DNA from: Spirochaeta sp.
GTDB lineage: Bacteria > Spirochaetota > Spirochaetia > DSM-27196 > Alkalispirochaetaceae
Direction of reading: 5' to 3'
DNA length: 6,924 bases
NCBI GenBank assembly: GCA_007117185.1
Contig: SKHA01000127.1
Location: 1 to 6,924, forward strand
Below are positions 1-5,159 of this stretch, piece after piece (position 1 is the first letter of the stretch; each line of letters begins with the position of its first letter). The notes beneath the pieces are model-generated. The model saw only the letters and a program-made list of their open reading frames with translations, searched no databases and was not told where the DNA came from. A program made the position numbers and the translations under genes.

Positions 1-1065
1 GGTCAGGATGTCCTGCAGGATCGGTTCCAGTTGATCCAGCTGTTCCGGTGTTCCGACGGTGATCCGCAGGTGCCGGGGCAGGCCGAAGCTTCCCAGGGGA
101 CGCACAGTGAACCCCCGTTCGGCAAGATGCCGGGCAACGCTGGCGGCGTCATCGCTCCTCTCCCGGGGTAGTTCGAAGGTGACGAAGTTGGCTTGCGACG
201 GGAGCCAAGAGATGTTCATCCGGGAGAGGGTGCGTTCGAGACGCTGCTTGCCGGTCAGGTTGACCTGCAGGCTCTGCTGAAGAAAGCCATCGTCCTGAAG
301 GGCGGCCACAGCGGCGCTCTGGGCGATGCCGCCCAGGTTGAACGGCGAGCGCACCCGCTGGAGCTCTTCGATTCTGCCGGGGTCGGCGATGCCGTAGCCG
401 ATCCTCAAATTGGCCAGCCCGTGAATCTTGGAAAAGGTGCGCAGTACGACGAGGTTGGGATACTCATCCACCAGAGCGGTGGCATCGCACCCGGCGTCTG
501 CCTCCTGGTATTCGATGTAGGCATGGTCCACCACAACCAGGATGTGGGGGGGGGTGGATTCCAGAAACTTCAGTAGATCTGCCTGAGTTATGGTCAATCC
601 AGTCGGATTGTTCGGTGAGCACAGAAACACGATCTTCACCCCCTCGTCCATTCCACGGGAGAACAGATCAAGGTCCATTCGCAGCCCCGGCATCGCCACG
701 GTCCGAACGGTGGCCCCGAAGAGGGTGGCAGCAAAGCGGTACTGCGAGAAGGTGTGTTCTCCAACCAGGACGGTGTCGCCGGGGTCGAGGTAGGTGCCGG
801 CGATGAGGGTGAGAACCTCGTCGGAGCCGTTGCCGGGTATGATCTGTTCGGCCCTGCATCCCCGCACCGCGGCGATTGCCTCCCGTAGTTCCCGGGCGCC
901 CCCGTCGGGGTAGTAGTGTACATCTTCCAGAGCAGTGACGATTGCCGACCGAGCGCGGGGGCCGCACCCGAGGGGGTTCTCGTTGGAGCTGAGCTTGATC
1001 GTACCCGGGCGGCGCTCACCGGCGTGATAGGGTTTCATCCCACTGATTGCTGGTCGAGTTTTCAC
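1..1065 (-). CDS. hisC: Histidinol-phosphate aminotransferase (3' end outside window)
   Basis: PLP-dependent fold-type I aminotransferase that converts imidazole-acetol phosphate and glutamate to histidinol phosphate in cytosolic histidine synthesis. Translating the minus strand from the GTG at 1065 gives 355 residues with no stop before the window edge; HisC is usually 350-370 residues, so few are missing. Seen in order: the N-terminal KPYHAGE and KLSSNENPLG substrate loop, YYPDGG, GNGSDE, SPNNPTG with the PLP-contacting Asn, VDHAY (Asp and Tyr of the cofactor site), the Schiff-base lysine in TFSKIHGLA followed by LRIGYG, and C-terminal LRITVG with the carboxylate-binding Arg. The usual DEAY is DHAY here. 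The GTG is preferred because a sigma70-like promoter ends 6 bases upstream and HisC proteins normally begin just before this RPxIxxxKPY segment. An in-frame ATG at 1089 would add eight residues but lies inside the promoter spacer. Other class I/II aminotransferases (threonine-phosphate or aromatic) are less likely. Confidence 0.9.
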   Translation of the reverse strand, partial: MKTRPAISGMKPYHAGERRPGTIKLSSNENPLGCGPRARSAIVTALEDVHYYPDGGARELREAIAAVRGCRAEQIIPGNGSDEVLTLIAGTYLDPGDTVLVGEHTFSQYRFAATLFGATVRTVAMPGLRMDLDLFSRGMDEGVKIVFLCSPNNPTGLTITQADLLKFLESTPPHILVVVDHAYIEYQEADAGCDATALVDEYPNLVVLRTFSKIHGLANLRIGYGIADPGRIEELQRVRSPFNLGGIAQSAAVAALQDDGFLQQSLQVNLTGKQRLERTLSRMNISWLPSQANFVTFELPRERSDDAASVARHLAERGFTVRPLGSFGLPRHLRITVGTPEQLDQLEPILQDILT

Positions 1066-1071
1066 CGAAAC

Positions 1072-1100
1072 AGTGTACGGCGCGGGCATGGCGGGGTCAA
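1072..1100 (-). promoter_or_regulatory. Sigma70-like promoter of hisC
   Basis: On the minus strand TTGACC (1095-1100) is followed by a 17-base spacer and TACACT (1072-1077), matching the -35 and -10 consensus at 5/6 and 4/6. The -10 box ends 6 bases before the GTG at 1065, so transcription would start at or next to the start codon, giving a leaderless or near-leaderless message. No Shine-Dalgarno sequence precedes this GTG. This is a pattern match, not mapped. Confidence 0.5.
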
Positions 1101-1118
1101 CGGTTTGATCCTCGCCTG

Positions 1119-1147
1119 ATGACAGCACCACCGCTGTGAGCTACAGT
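1119..1147 (+). promoter_or_regulatory. Sigma70-like promoter of the YgjV-GNAT gene
   Basis: ATGACA (1119-1124), a 17-base spacer and TACAGT (1142-1147) match the consensus at 5/6 and 4/6. The -10 box ends 6 bases before the ATG at 1154, the same geometry as the hisC promoter on the opposite strand. The two promoters sit back to back, with the -35 boxes 18 bases apart, so one bound protein could affect both genes. Confidence 0.45.
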
Positions 1148-1153
1148 GTCTCC

Positions 1154-1876
1154 ATGGTGGAACCACTTGAACTGATTGGCTACGTTGCCTCCTTTTTCGT
1201 TGCGATTTCTCTGGTGATGAGCTCGTTTCTGGCGTTGCGCGTCCTGAATCTCATCGGGGCGGTGGCATTTGTCGTCTACGGGGCACTGCTCGGCAGCATC
1301 CCTGTGCTGATAACCAACGGATTTATCGCGGTGATCGATATCTACTTTCTGGTACGCATGGTCAGACCGGATCTGAACGGCGTGCGGTACATCCGTATTA
1401 CCGAGGATCGGAGGGGCCAGCTTGATGATTTTATCGATAGTTGCGGTGACGACATCCTGCGGTTCTTCCCGGACTTTTCGCGGCAGCGGCTTCTGGAGTG
1501 CTTCCAGATTGGCGGATCGGTGTATCTGGCGCTGAAGGACCTTTCAGTGGTGGGTTTCGCCATGGTCCATCCGGTGCCGCCCTCAGGGAGCCTTGAAGAC
1601 CAGCGTCTGGAGGCGCTCTTTCAACGCGTTCGAGATGACTATTATCCTGAGCAGTCTGTGGTGATCCCGGTGGATTACATCGTTCGTCGCTACCGCGGAC
1701 TGGGTCTGGTTCAGCACCTGCACCGGGAGATCGTCACCCACCACCCCGGCGAGACGAAGTTCATCCTTGCTCCCGTTCCCGGCAACGCGTTGAAGCACCG
1801 GCGGTTCCTTGAGCGAACCGGATTCAAGGGCACAACGGAGGAGCAGGGCTACCAGCTTTACGCCAGATCGCTCTGA
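1154..1876 (+). CDS. YgjV-like membrane module fused to a GNAT acetyltransferase
   Basis: The 240-residue product has two parts. Residues 5-70 form three closely spaced hydrophobic segments (about 5-25, 29-48 and 49-70) resembling the YgjV family of small inner-membrane proteins, whose function is unknown. From about residue 83 to the end it resembles a GNAT N-acetyltransferase: a beta strand (VVIPVDYIV), the acetyl-CoA pyrophosphate loop R179-x-x-G182-x-G184 followed by an amphipathic helix, then N211-ALKHRRFLERTGF, the typical C-terminal GNAT motif B. The enzyme domain is therefore probably anchored at the membrane; which side it faces is not resolved. The acetyl acceptor cannot be predicted. 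The ATG at 1154 is chosen because a -10 box ends 6 bases before it; the in-frame GTG at 1136 would add six residues and overlap the promoter. The last 19 bases overlap the opposite-strand gene ending at 1858. The domain assignments are by eye. Confidence 0.8.
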   Translation: MVEPLELIGYVASFFVAISLVMSSFLALRVLNLIGAVAFVVYGALLGSIPVLITNGFIAVIDIYFLVRMVRPDLNGVRYIRITEDRRGQLDDFIDSCGDDILRFFPDFSRQRLLECFQIGGSVYLALKDLSVVGFAMVHPVPPSGSLEDQRLEALFQRVRDDYYPEQSVVIPVDYIVRRYRGLGLVQHLHREIVTHHPGETKFILAPVPGNALKHRRFLERTGFKGTTEEQGYQLYARSL

Positions 1877-2106
1877 TCGTTCGACTCTTTCGCCTTTCCG
1901 GCGATATCCGGCGGGTTTTCTTTCAGGTACTGGTGGTCTTCCGAGAGGTCCTCGATCAGCGCTGAGAGTTTCATCTTCAGTGAGTTTTCGGTGCTCTTGG
2001 CGAAGATCACGTCCCGGGGCTCATCAACAACTTTGCGAACGGCCCGCATGATCAGGTCGATCTCGCGGTATTCGAATCCGTGCATTATCACTACTCGCTG
2101 GTTCAT
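1858..2106 (-). CDS. Small DUF3783-like protein, unknown function
   Basis: This encodes 82 residues, small and hydrophilic, with no signal peptide or membrane segment. The N-terminal strand MNQRVVIMHGF leads into an acidic/basic helix (EIDLIMRAVRKVVDE), then a strand and a loop with AKSTENSLKMKLSALIEDLSEDHQYLK. The spacing of T-E-N, L-x-x-LI-x-x-L and the E-x-H near the end agrees with my recollection of DUF3783, a short family of unknown function; I could not run a profile search. The ATG at 2106 has no Shine-Dalgarno but a promoter-like pair ends 6 bases upstream. A second in-frame ATG at residue 8 is possible. It is divergent from the DtxR-like regulator with 92 bases between start codons, and tail-to-tail overlapping by 19 bases with the YgjV-GNAT gene. 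Being divergent from a regulator makes shared control plausible. Confidence 0.75.
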   Translation of the reverse strand: MNQRVVIMHGFEYREIDLIMRAVRKVVDEPRDVIFAKSTENSLKMKLSALIEDLSEDHQYLKENPPDIAGKAKESNDQSDLA

Positions 2107-2112
2107 GACGAT

Positions 2113-2134
2113 ACAGTACCGCTGCGGCTACTGT
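2113..2134. repeat. Inverted repeat ACAGTA...TACTGT, possible operator
   Basis: ACAGTA at 2113-2118 is mirrored by TACTGT at 2129-2134. The inner CCG (2119-2121) and CGG (2125-2127) extend the symmetry, with one unpaired C at 2128 and a 3-base centre. The right half-site reads as the -10 box of the minus-strand gene, so a dimeric repressor binding here would block that promoter. As RNA it could form a short hairpin only if transcription started upstream of it. The regulator that would bind is not known; the adjacent DtxR-like protein is the nearest candidate. Confidence 0.4.
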
Positions 2135-2142
2135 CGGGGCAA
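2113..2142 (-). promoter_or_regulatory. Sigma70-like promoter of the DUF3783-like gene
   Basis: On the minus strand TTGCCC (2137-2142), an 18-base spacer and TACTGT (2113-2118) give 4/6 and 3/6 matches. The -10 box ends 6 bases before the ATG at 2106. It is the weakest match on its own, supported mainly by having the same spacing to the start codon as the other promoters here. It contains an inverted repeat that includes the -10 box. Confidence 0.35.
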
Positions 2143-2161
2143 CCTGTCTTGACGGAACCGG

Positions 2162-2190
2162 TTGACTGCACGGGCGAAATTTCTTAGCTT
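2162..2190 (+). promoter_or_regulatory. Sigma70-like promoter of the DtxR-like gene
   Basis: TTGACT (2162-2167), a 17-base spacer and TAGCTT (2185-2190) match at 5/6 and 3/6. The -10 box ends 8 bases before the ATG at 2199, leaving no room for a Shine-Dalgarno sequence, and none is seen. An 8-base palindrome AACCGGTT (2156-2163) overlaps the left edge of the -35 box. Confidence 0.45.
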
Positions 2191-2197
2191 TCTCTAA
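2184..2197. promoter_or_regulatory. Candidate autoregulatory operator TTAG-N6-CTAA
   Basis: TTAG (2184-2187) and CTAA (2194-2197) form a perfect 4+4 inverted repeat with a 6-base centre, lying over the -10 box and ending one base before the ATG of the DtxR-like gene. DtxR/IdeR operators are built from TTAGG...CCTAA half-sites, so this resembles a shortened version. Four-base arms arise easily by chance, so this is only a candidate for self-repression. Confidence 0.25.
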
Positions 2198-2198
2198 C

Positions 2199-2699
2199 AT
2201 GGAGACCACAACGCTCTCTGACAGTCTGGGCAGGTACATGCTGGCAATTCACGACCTTTCGGTGGAACGGCGGGTAGCGCGCTCCAAGGATATCGCCGAA
2301 ATCGTTGGGGTAAGTCGCCCCTCTGTCACGGGGGCGCTGCAGAAGCTCGACAAGGCAGGGTTCATCAATTACGAGCCCTACGGGTACGTAAGCCTTACCG
2401 AACGTGGCGAGACGGAAGCGCGAAAGCTCCTCCTGAAGCACCGCGCTACCCAGGACTTTCTTCAGGTTTGCCTGGGCCTCCCGGAGTCTCGAGCCACCGA
2501 GGTAGCCGCAGAGATTGAACAGCACCTGCCCTCGGACGTGTTGTGCCGGCTGGTGCAGTTTAACAACTTCTACCGTGAAAATCCGGCCAAACGGTACCGC
2601 TGGGACCCGGCATGCCGCAACCTCTGCGAGGTGCTCTACGGCATGCGTGGTCCGGTCAGGTGTTCTGACCTTGCTCCGGTAGAAGTCTCCGTCGAATAA
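2199..2699 (+). CDS. DtxR/MntR-type regulator with a degenerate metal site
   Basis: This 166-residue protein has the DtxR/MntR layout: an N-terminal helix, a winged helix-turn-helix (residues 28-70; recognition helix around VSRPSVTGALQKLDKAGF, wing YGYVSLTERG), then the helical dimerization domain (71-125). It is expected to be a cytosolic DNA-binding dimer. Alignment by eye to B. subtilis MntR puts R12 at Asp8, L15 at Glu11, H81 at His77, A104 at Glu99, E107 at Glu102 and Q108 at His103, so only two of six metal ligands remain. The tail after 125 is extra relative to MntR and carries C139, C143 and C155; there is no SH3-like third domain. The ATG has no Shine-Dalgarno, but a promoter ends 8 bases upstream. 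The neighbour on the opposite strand is a Gate-type membrane protein, and the last 44 bases overlap its 3' end. The family call is firm; the effector is unknown. Confidence 0.85.
   Translation: METTTLSDSLGRYMLAIHDLSVERRVARSKDIAEIVGVSRPSVTGALQKLDKAGFINYEPYGYVSLTERGETEARKLLLKHRATQDFLQVCLGLPESRATEVAAEIEQHLPSDVLCRLVQFNNFYRENPAKRYRWDPACRNLCEVLYGMRGPVRCSDLAPVEVSVE
2654..2670. terminator. Hairpin in the convergent overlap, possible bidirectional terminator
   Basis: GGTCAG (2654-2659) and CTGACC (2665-2670) form a perfect 6-bp stem with a 5-base loop, GTGTT. It sits inside the 44-base tail-to-tail overlap and contains the stop codon of the minus-strand gene (2656-2658). Neither strand has a T-run directly after the stem, so a classical intrinsic terminator is not shown. 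Its symmetric position between converging genes is the reason to list it. Confidence 0.3.
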
Positions 2700-3615
2700 T
2701 TCGTTCCAGCTTTCGCTCCCACACCGCCAGCAGCGCCAGCGCCAGCCTGGGGATGATCAGCCAGATCACCGGGGCGCCGATCGCAGCAAAGAGCGCGGTA
2801 TCCTCAAGGAGCGAGTGGGATACTCCCAGATGGTGGTTCAGCAGGTCTCCCTCGCGCAGGGTGAAGCGATCTGATTCCACCTCCTCTGCAAGAACCGCCG
2901 CGCCGTAGGCCAGACCCAGGGTATTGGCCACGATCCACGCCGGGCCCGTCCCGGCGGGCAGCCCGAAGAACGCCATCAGCGGGCGCAGGTGTCGGGAGAT
3001 CCAGTGCATCACCCCGTAGTACTGCAGCAGCCGTGTCCCGAAGGTGAGTCCCACCACGATCAGGACCACCCGCCCCAGGAGCAGGGCCAGTCCCCGGGCC
3101 CACCCCAGGGTTGCCGCCGCCAGGGTTGGCTCCACCGCAGCCGTCGCTGCTGCACTCATGCCGGTTGCCCGTTCCGCCCAGAAGCCGTGGTCCGGTACCA
3201 GCGAGGCGACAGCGAACCCCAGCAGGAGCCCCCCGAGGGTGCGCAGAAAGAACATCCGCACCACGGCGGTGCCGGTGCGGCGGGTAACCGCCAGCTCCAC
3301 CGGATAGTTGTGCGCCACCAGGCAGACCAGCGAGATGATCAGCAGCTGCTTCACCGTCAGGTCCAGCCCAACCACCACGGCGATCACCGCGTAGAGGTTG
3401 ACCACTACGCTGGAGATGAGGGCCAGAGCCGCCCCGCCGGGAAGCCCCATCAGGCGGGTCACCGGTTCCAGCACGCCGCCGAATACCGCCAACAGCCCCG
3501 TCCGTTCCAGCACGAACACCACTGCCGAGGCGGGAACCATGATCCGAACCAGCCACCAGACGGTATCGATGCTGCGCCGCGTGCTCTGCCTGAGATGCTG
3601 CTGCAGCGCTGTCAC
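2656..3615 (-). CDS. Nucleoside-recognition (Gate-type) membrane protein
   Basis: This encodes 319 residues with about eight hydrophobic segments (roughly 20-36, 63-83, 90-105, 122-141, 165-190, 225-243, 272-298 plus a short one near 40-47), so it is an integral inner-membrane protein. Two related stretches, LEPVTRLMGLPGG (49-61) and LRPLMAFFGLPAG (210-222), each precede a membrane helix, giving the internal duplication expected of Gate domains, which occur in FeoB, nucleoside transporters and the SpmA/SpmB sporulation proteins. N260-HH and the HSLLEDT motif (267-273) are typical, as I recall, of stand-alone proteins of this type. The transported substrate is not known. The GTG start overlaps the upstream gene's stop as GTGA, and a GGAG lies 8 bases upstream, so translation is probably coupled. 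It is the last gene of the minus-strand cluster. It may be a permease, but no GTPase or other partner is encoded next to it. Confidence 0.8.
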   Translation of the reverse strand: MTALQQHLRQSTRRSIDTVWWLVRIMVPASAVVFVLERTGLLAVFGGVLEPVTRLMGLPGGAALALISSVVVNLYAVIAVVVGLDLTVKQLLIISLVCLVAHNYPVELAVTRRTGTAVVRMFFLRTLGGLLLGFAVASLVPDHGFWAERATGMSAAATAAVEPTLAAATLGWARGLALLLGRVVLIVVGLTFGTRLLQYYGVMHWISRHLRPLMAFFGLPAGTGPAWIVANTLGLAYGAAVLAEEVESDRFTLREGDLLNHHLGVSHSLLEDTALFAAIGAPVIWLIIPRLALALLAVWERKLERIIRRRLLPEQGQNT

Positions 3616-5159
3616 GTCTCGGACTCCATGCGGTAGAGCGCACGCAGGCGCCGGCCAAGGGGCTGCCAGTGTTGGGCCACGTACTCCAGTAGTTCCATCG
3701 GTGGTATCTCGCTTTCTGATGTCTTGAGTTTCAGGGTCCGGTACTCGAACGCTTCCTCCTGGCCGTCTACCGTCCGGGAGATCAGCGACCCCGCGGAAAT
3801 CAACGCCTCGAAGAGGTCTTCCAGAGCGGTGCGGATGCGCAGGCGGTGGCGTTCATAGAGTCCCACCAGCTGCCTTCGGGCGAAGGAGGCGTTACCGGCG
3901 CGGGTGTAGATCCGGTGCATCTCCTCACCCAGGGTGCCCCGTCGCTCTTTACCGTCTCCCAACAGGGCGGTGAGTCGTTCCAGGGATTGATCGATCTGCA
4001 GCGCCGCCTGGTGCAGGGCGTTGCGGGTATCAAGGTGATGGAATACTGCGTCGATCACCAATTGGGTCACTGTCCGCCGGGTATCCTGGAACAGTTCGCT
4101 CCCGGCGAGGCGGATCGCCTGAGCGACGGTGGCAGGGTACAGCTCTGAGGGAAGGCGGCTATCCACCTCAACCGGCGAGAGGAAGACGTTCTGGACCAGC
4201 TCGTTGACCAGGGTGATACGCCGCTGGAAGAGGTCCGCACCGGTGCGGTCCGCCGCCAGGGAGAGCCACGCCTGCTGGAAGGGGGTCCACCACTCGCTGC
4301 GGATGGAGAAGGTGGGGATGTACAGGTGAGGGTCATCCCAGGCAAGGCGTACCAGATCCTCCAGGGGAACCCCCTGAAGAAATTCCTCGACGGTATGGTA
4401 GATCACGCCGGGTGGACCGGGGTTCATCCTGGCCACACGGCGCAAGAACTCCCAGGCGATCTCCATCGCCGCCGGGTCCCGCTGGAGCTGGACCAGCGCC
4501 AGAAGCTGGGAGAGTTCCTGGATCGGTGTCCGTACCACCCGCAAGGGGATGCGTTCCAACCCCTGGGCGTTCACCGGCTGGACCGCGGTCATGTCGAAGC
4601 GGGCCAAAAGGTACAGCGCCCGCAGGGAGGTCCAGCGTGGCTCCAACCGCTGACGTATCCCTTCCTGGCGACTTGCCATCTGAGCCAGCAACTGGGCACG
4701 TACCGTCTCGAGGGCCAGCGCCCGAGTCGTTTCAGTGCTGTCCATCAGGTCCTCCGGGAGGGTAGCGGCGTCCTCGAGGGCCCGAAAGGTTCCCGGGTCG
4801 AGCTCCTTCAGCAGATGCAGGAGAAAAGGCCCCCGGCGGTTTACCGTGACCTCGTGCAGGGGGATTCGCAGTCGGTCGCGATGCAACACCAGCAGACGCA
4901 GGTGGCGGTGGAAGTCCGGCAGGAGCGCCGGAACAGCCGGGTCAACCACTCCCGGAGCGATCGCCCCGAGGCGTCGTCGCAGTTCCTGAAGCTCGTGGGC
5001 GCGGACCGTTCTGTCCACCGTTGAGCCGGTGAGGACCGTCACAACCCGAAGGTACCAGCGGTACCAGAAGGGGAACTCCCGGAAGCGCTGGTGATACAGC
5101 TCCGGCGGAGCCGGTTCCGCAGGAGGGAAGGGGACGGTGTAGCGCTCGGTCCGTCTCAC
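3612..5159 (-). CDS. 515-residue helical protein, probably a spirochaete-type DUF family
   Basis: Function not recognised. The sequence is rich in Leu, Arg and Glu and predicted by eye to be almost wholly alpha-helical. There is no signal peptide. A proline-rich start (residues 9-20) is followed by an aromatic, positively charged segment FPFWYRWYLRVVTVLTG (29-45), which could be a membrane-surface helix or one short membrane segment, then a basic helix and a long helical body. Conserved-looking patches include WWTPFQQAW, TLVNELVQNVFL and YERHRLRIRTALEDLFEAL. The overall pattern recalls DUF5312, which I remember as confined to spirochaetes; this needs a profile search. The GTG start overlaps the stop of the upstream oxidoreductase as GTGA and has GGGAG 10 bases upstream. 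Its own stop overlaps the GTG of the Gate-type gene in the same way, so all three are probably made together. A helical scaffold or membrane-associated role is only a guess. Large open frames on the opposite strand inside it are GC-driven shadows. Confidence 0.8.
   Translation of the reverse strand: MRRTERYTVPFPPAEPAPPELYHQRFREFPFWYRWYLRVVTVLTGSTVDRTVRAHELQELRRRLGAIAPGVVDPAVPALLPDFHRHLRLLVLHRDRLRIPLHEVTVNRRGPFLLHLLKELDPGTFRALEDAATLPEDLMDSTETTRALALETVRAQLLAQMASRQEGIRQRLEPRWTSLRALYLLARFDMTAVQPVNAQGLERIPLRVVRTPIQELSQLLALVQLQRDPAAMEIAWEFLRRVARMNPGPPGVIYHTVEEFLQGVPLEDLVRLAWDDPHLYIPTFSIRSEWWTPFQQAWLSLAADRTGADLFQRRITLVNELVQNVFLSPVEVDSRLPSELYPATVAQAIRLAGSELFQDTRRTVTQLVIDAVFHHLDTRNALHQAALQIDQSLERLTALLGDGKERRGTLGEEMHRIYTRAGNASFARRQLVGLYERHRLRIRTALEDLFEALISAGSLISRTVDGQEEAFEYRTLKLKTSESEIPPMELLEYVAQHWQPLGRRLRALYRMESET
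3624..3627 (-). promoter_or_regulatory. Ribosome binding site GGAG for the Gate-type gene
   Basis: GGAG on the minus strand lies 8 bases before the GTG at 3615, inside the end of the preceding gene. It supports the GTG start and contrasts with the unit-leading genes here, which have none. Confidence 0.55.

Noticed and set aside
636..1019. Minus-strand frames of 127 and 99 residues within hisC
   Set aside because: The hisC frame, read through from 1065, carries every aminotransferase motif; these are out of frame with it.
1891..1920. GC-rich repeat (TCCGGCG twice) followed by TTTTCTTT after the YgjV-GNAT stop, as a terminator
   Set aside because: The repeats are direct rather than inverted and the best stem is 4 bp; the stretch is also coding for the small minus-strand gene.
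2149..2154. TTGACG as an alternative -35 for the DtxR-like gene
   Set aside because: At 16-18 bases downstream there is only GGGCGA-type sequence and no -10 box; TTGACT at 2162 has a correctly spaced partner.
2804..3658. 284-residue minus-strand frame overlapping the Gate-type gene
   Set aside because: Gly/Ala/Arg-rich low-complexity shadow; the other frame has membrane helices, Gate repeats and a coupled start.
4326..5024. 232-residue open frame on the plus strand inside the 515-residue gene, plus others such as 2989-3636 and 5285-6058
   Set aside because: They are antisense to clear genes, rich in Arg, Pro, Gln and Gly as expected from GC-rich antisense frames, have no recognisable domains, and have no ribosome site or promoter.
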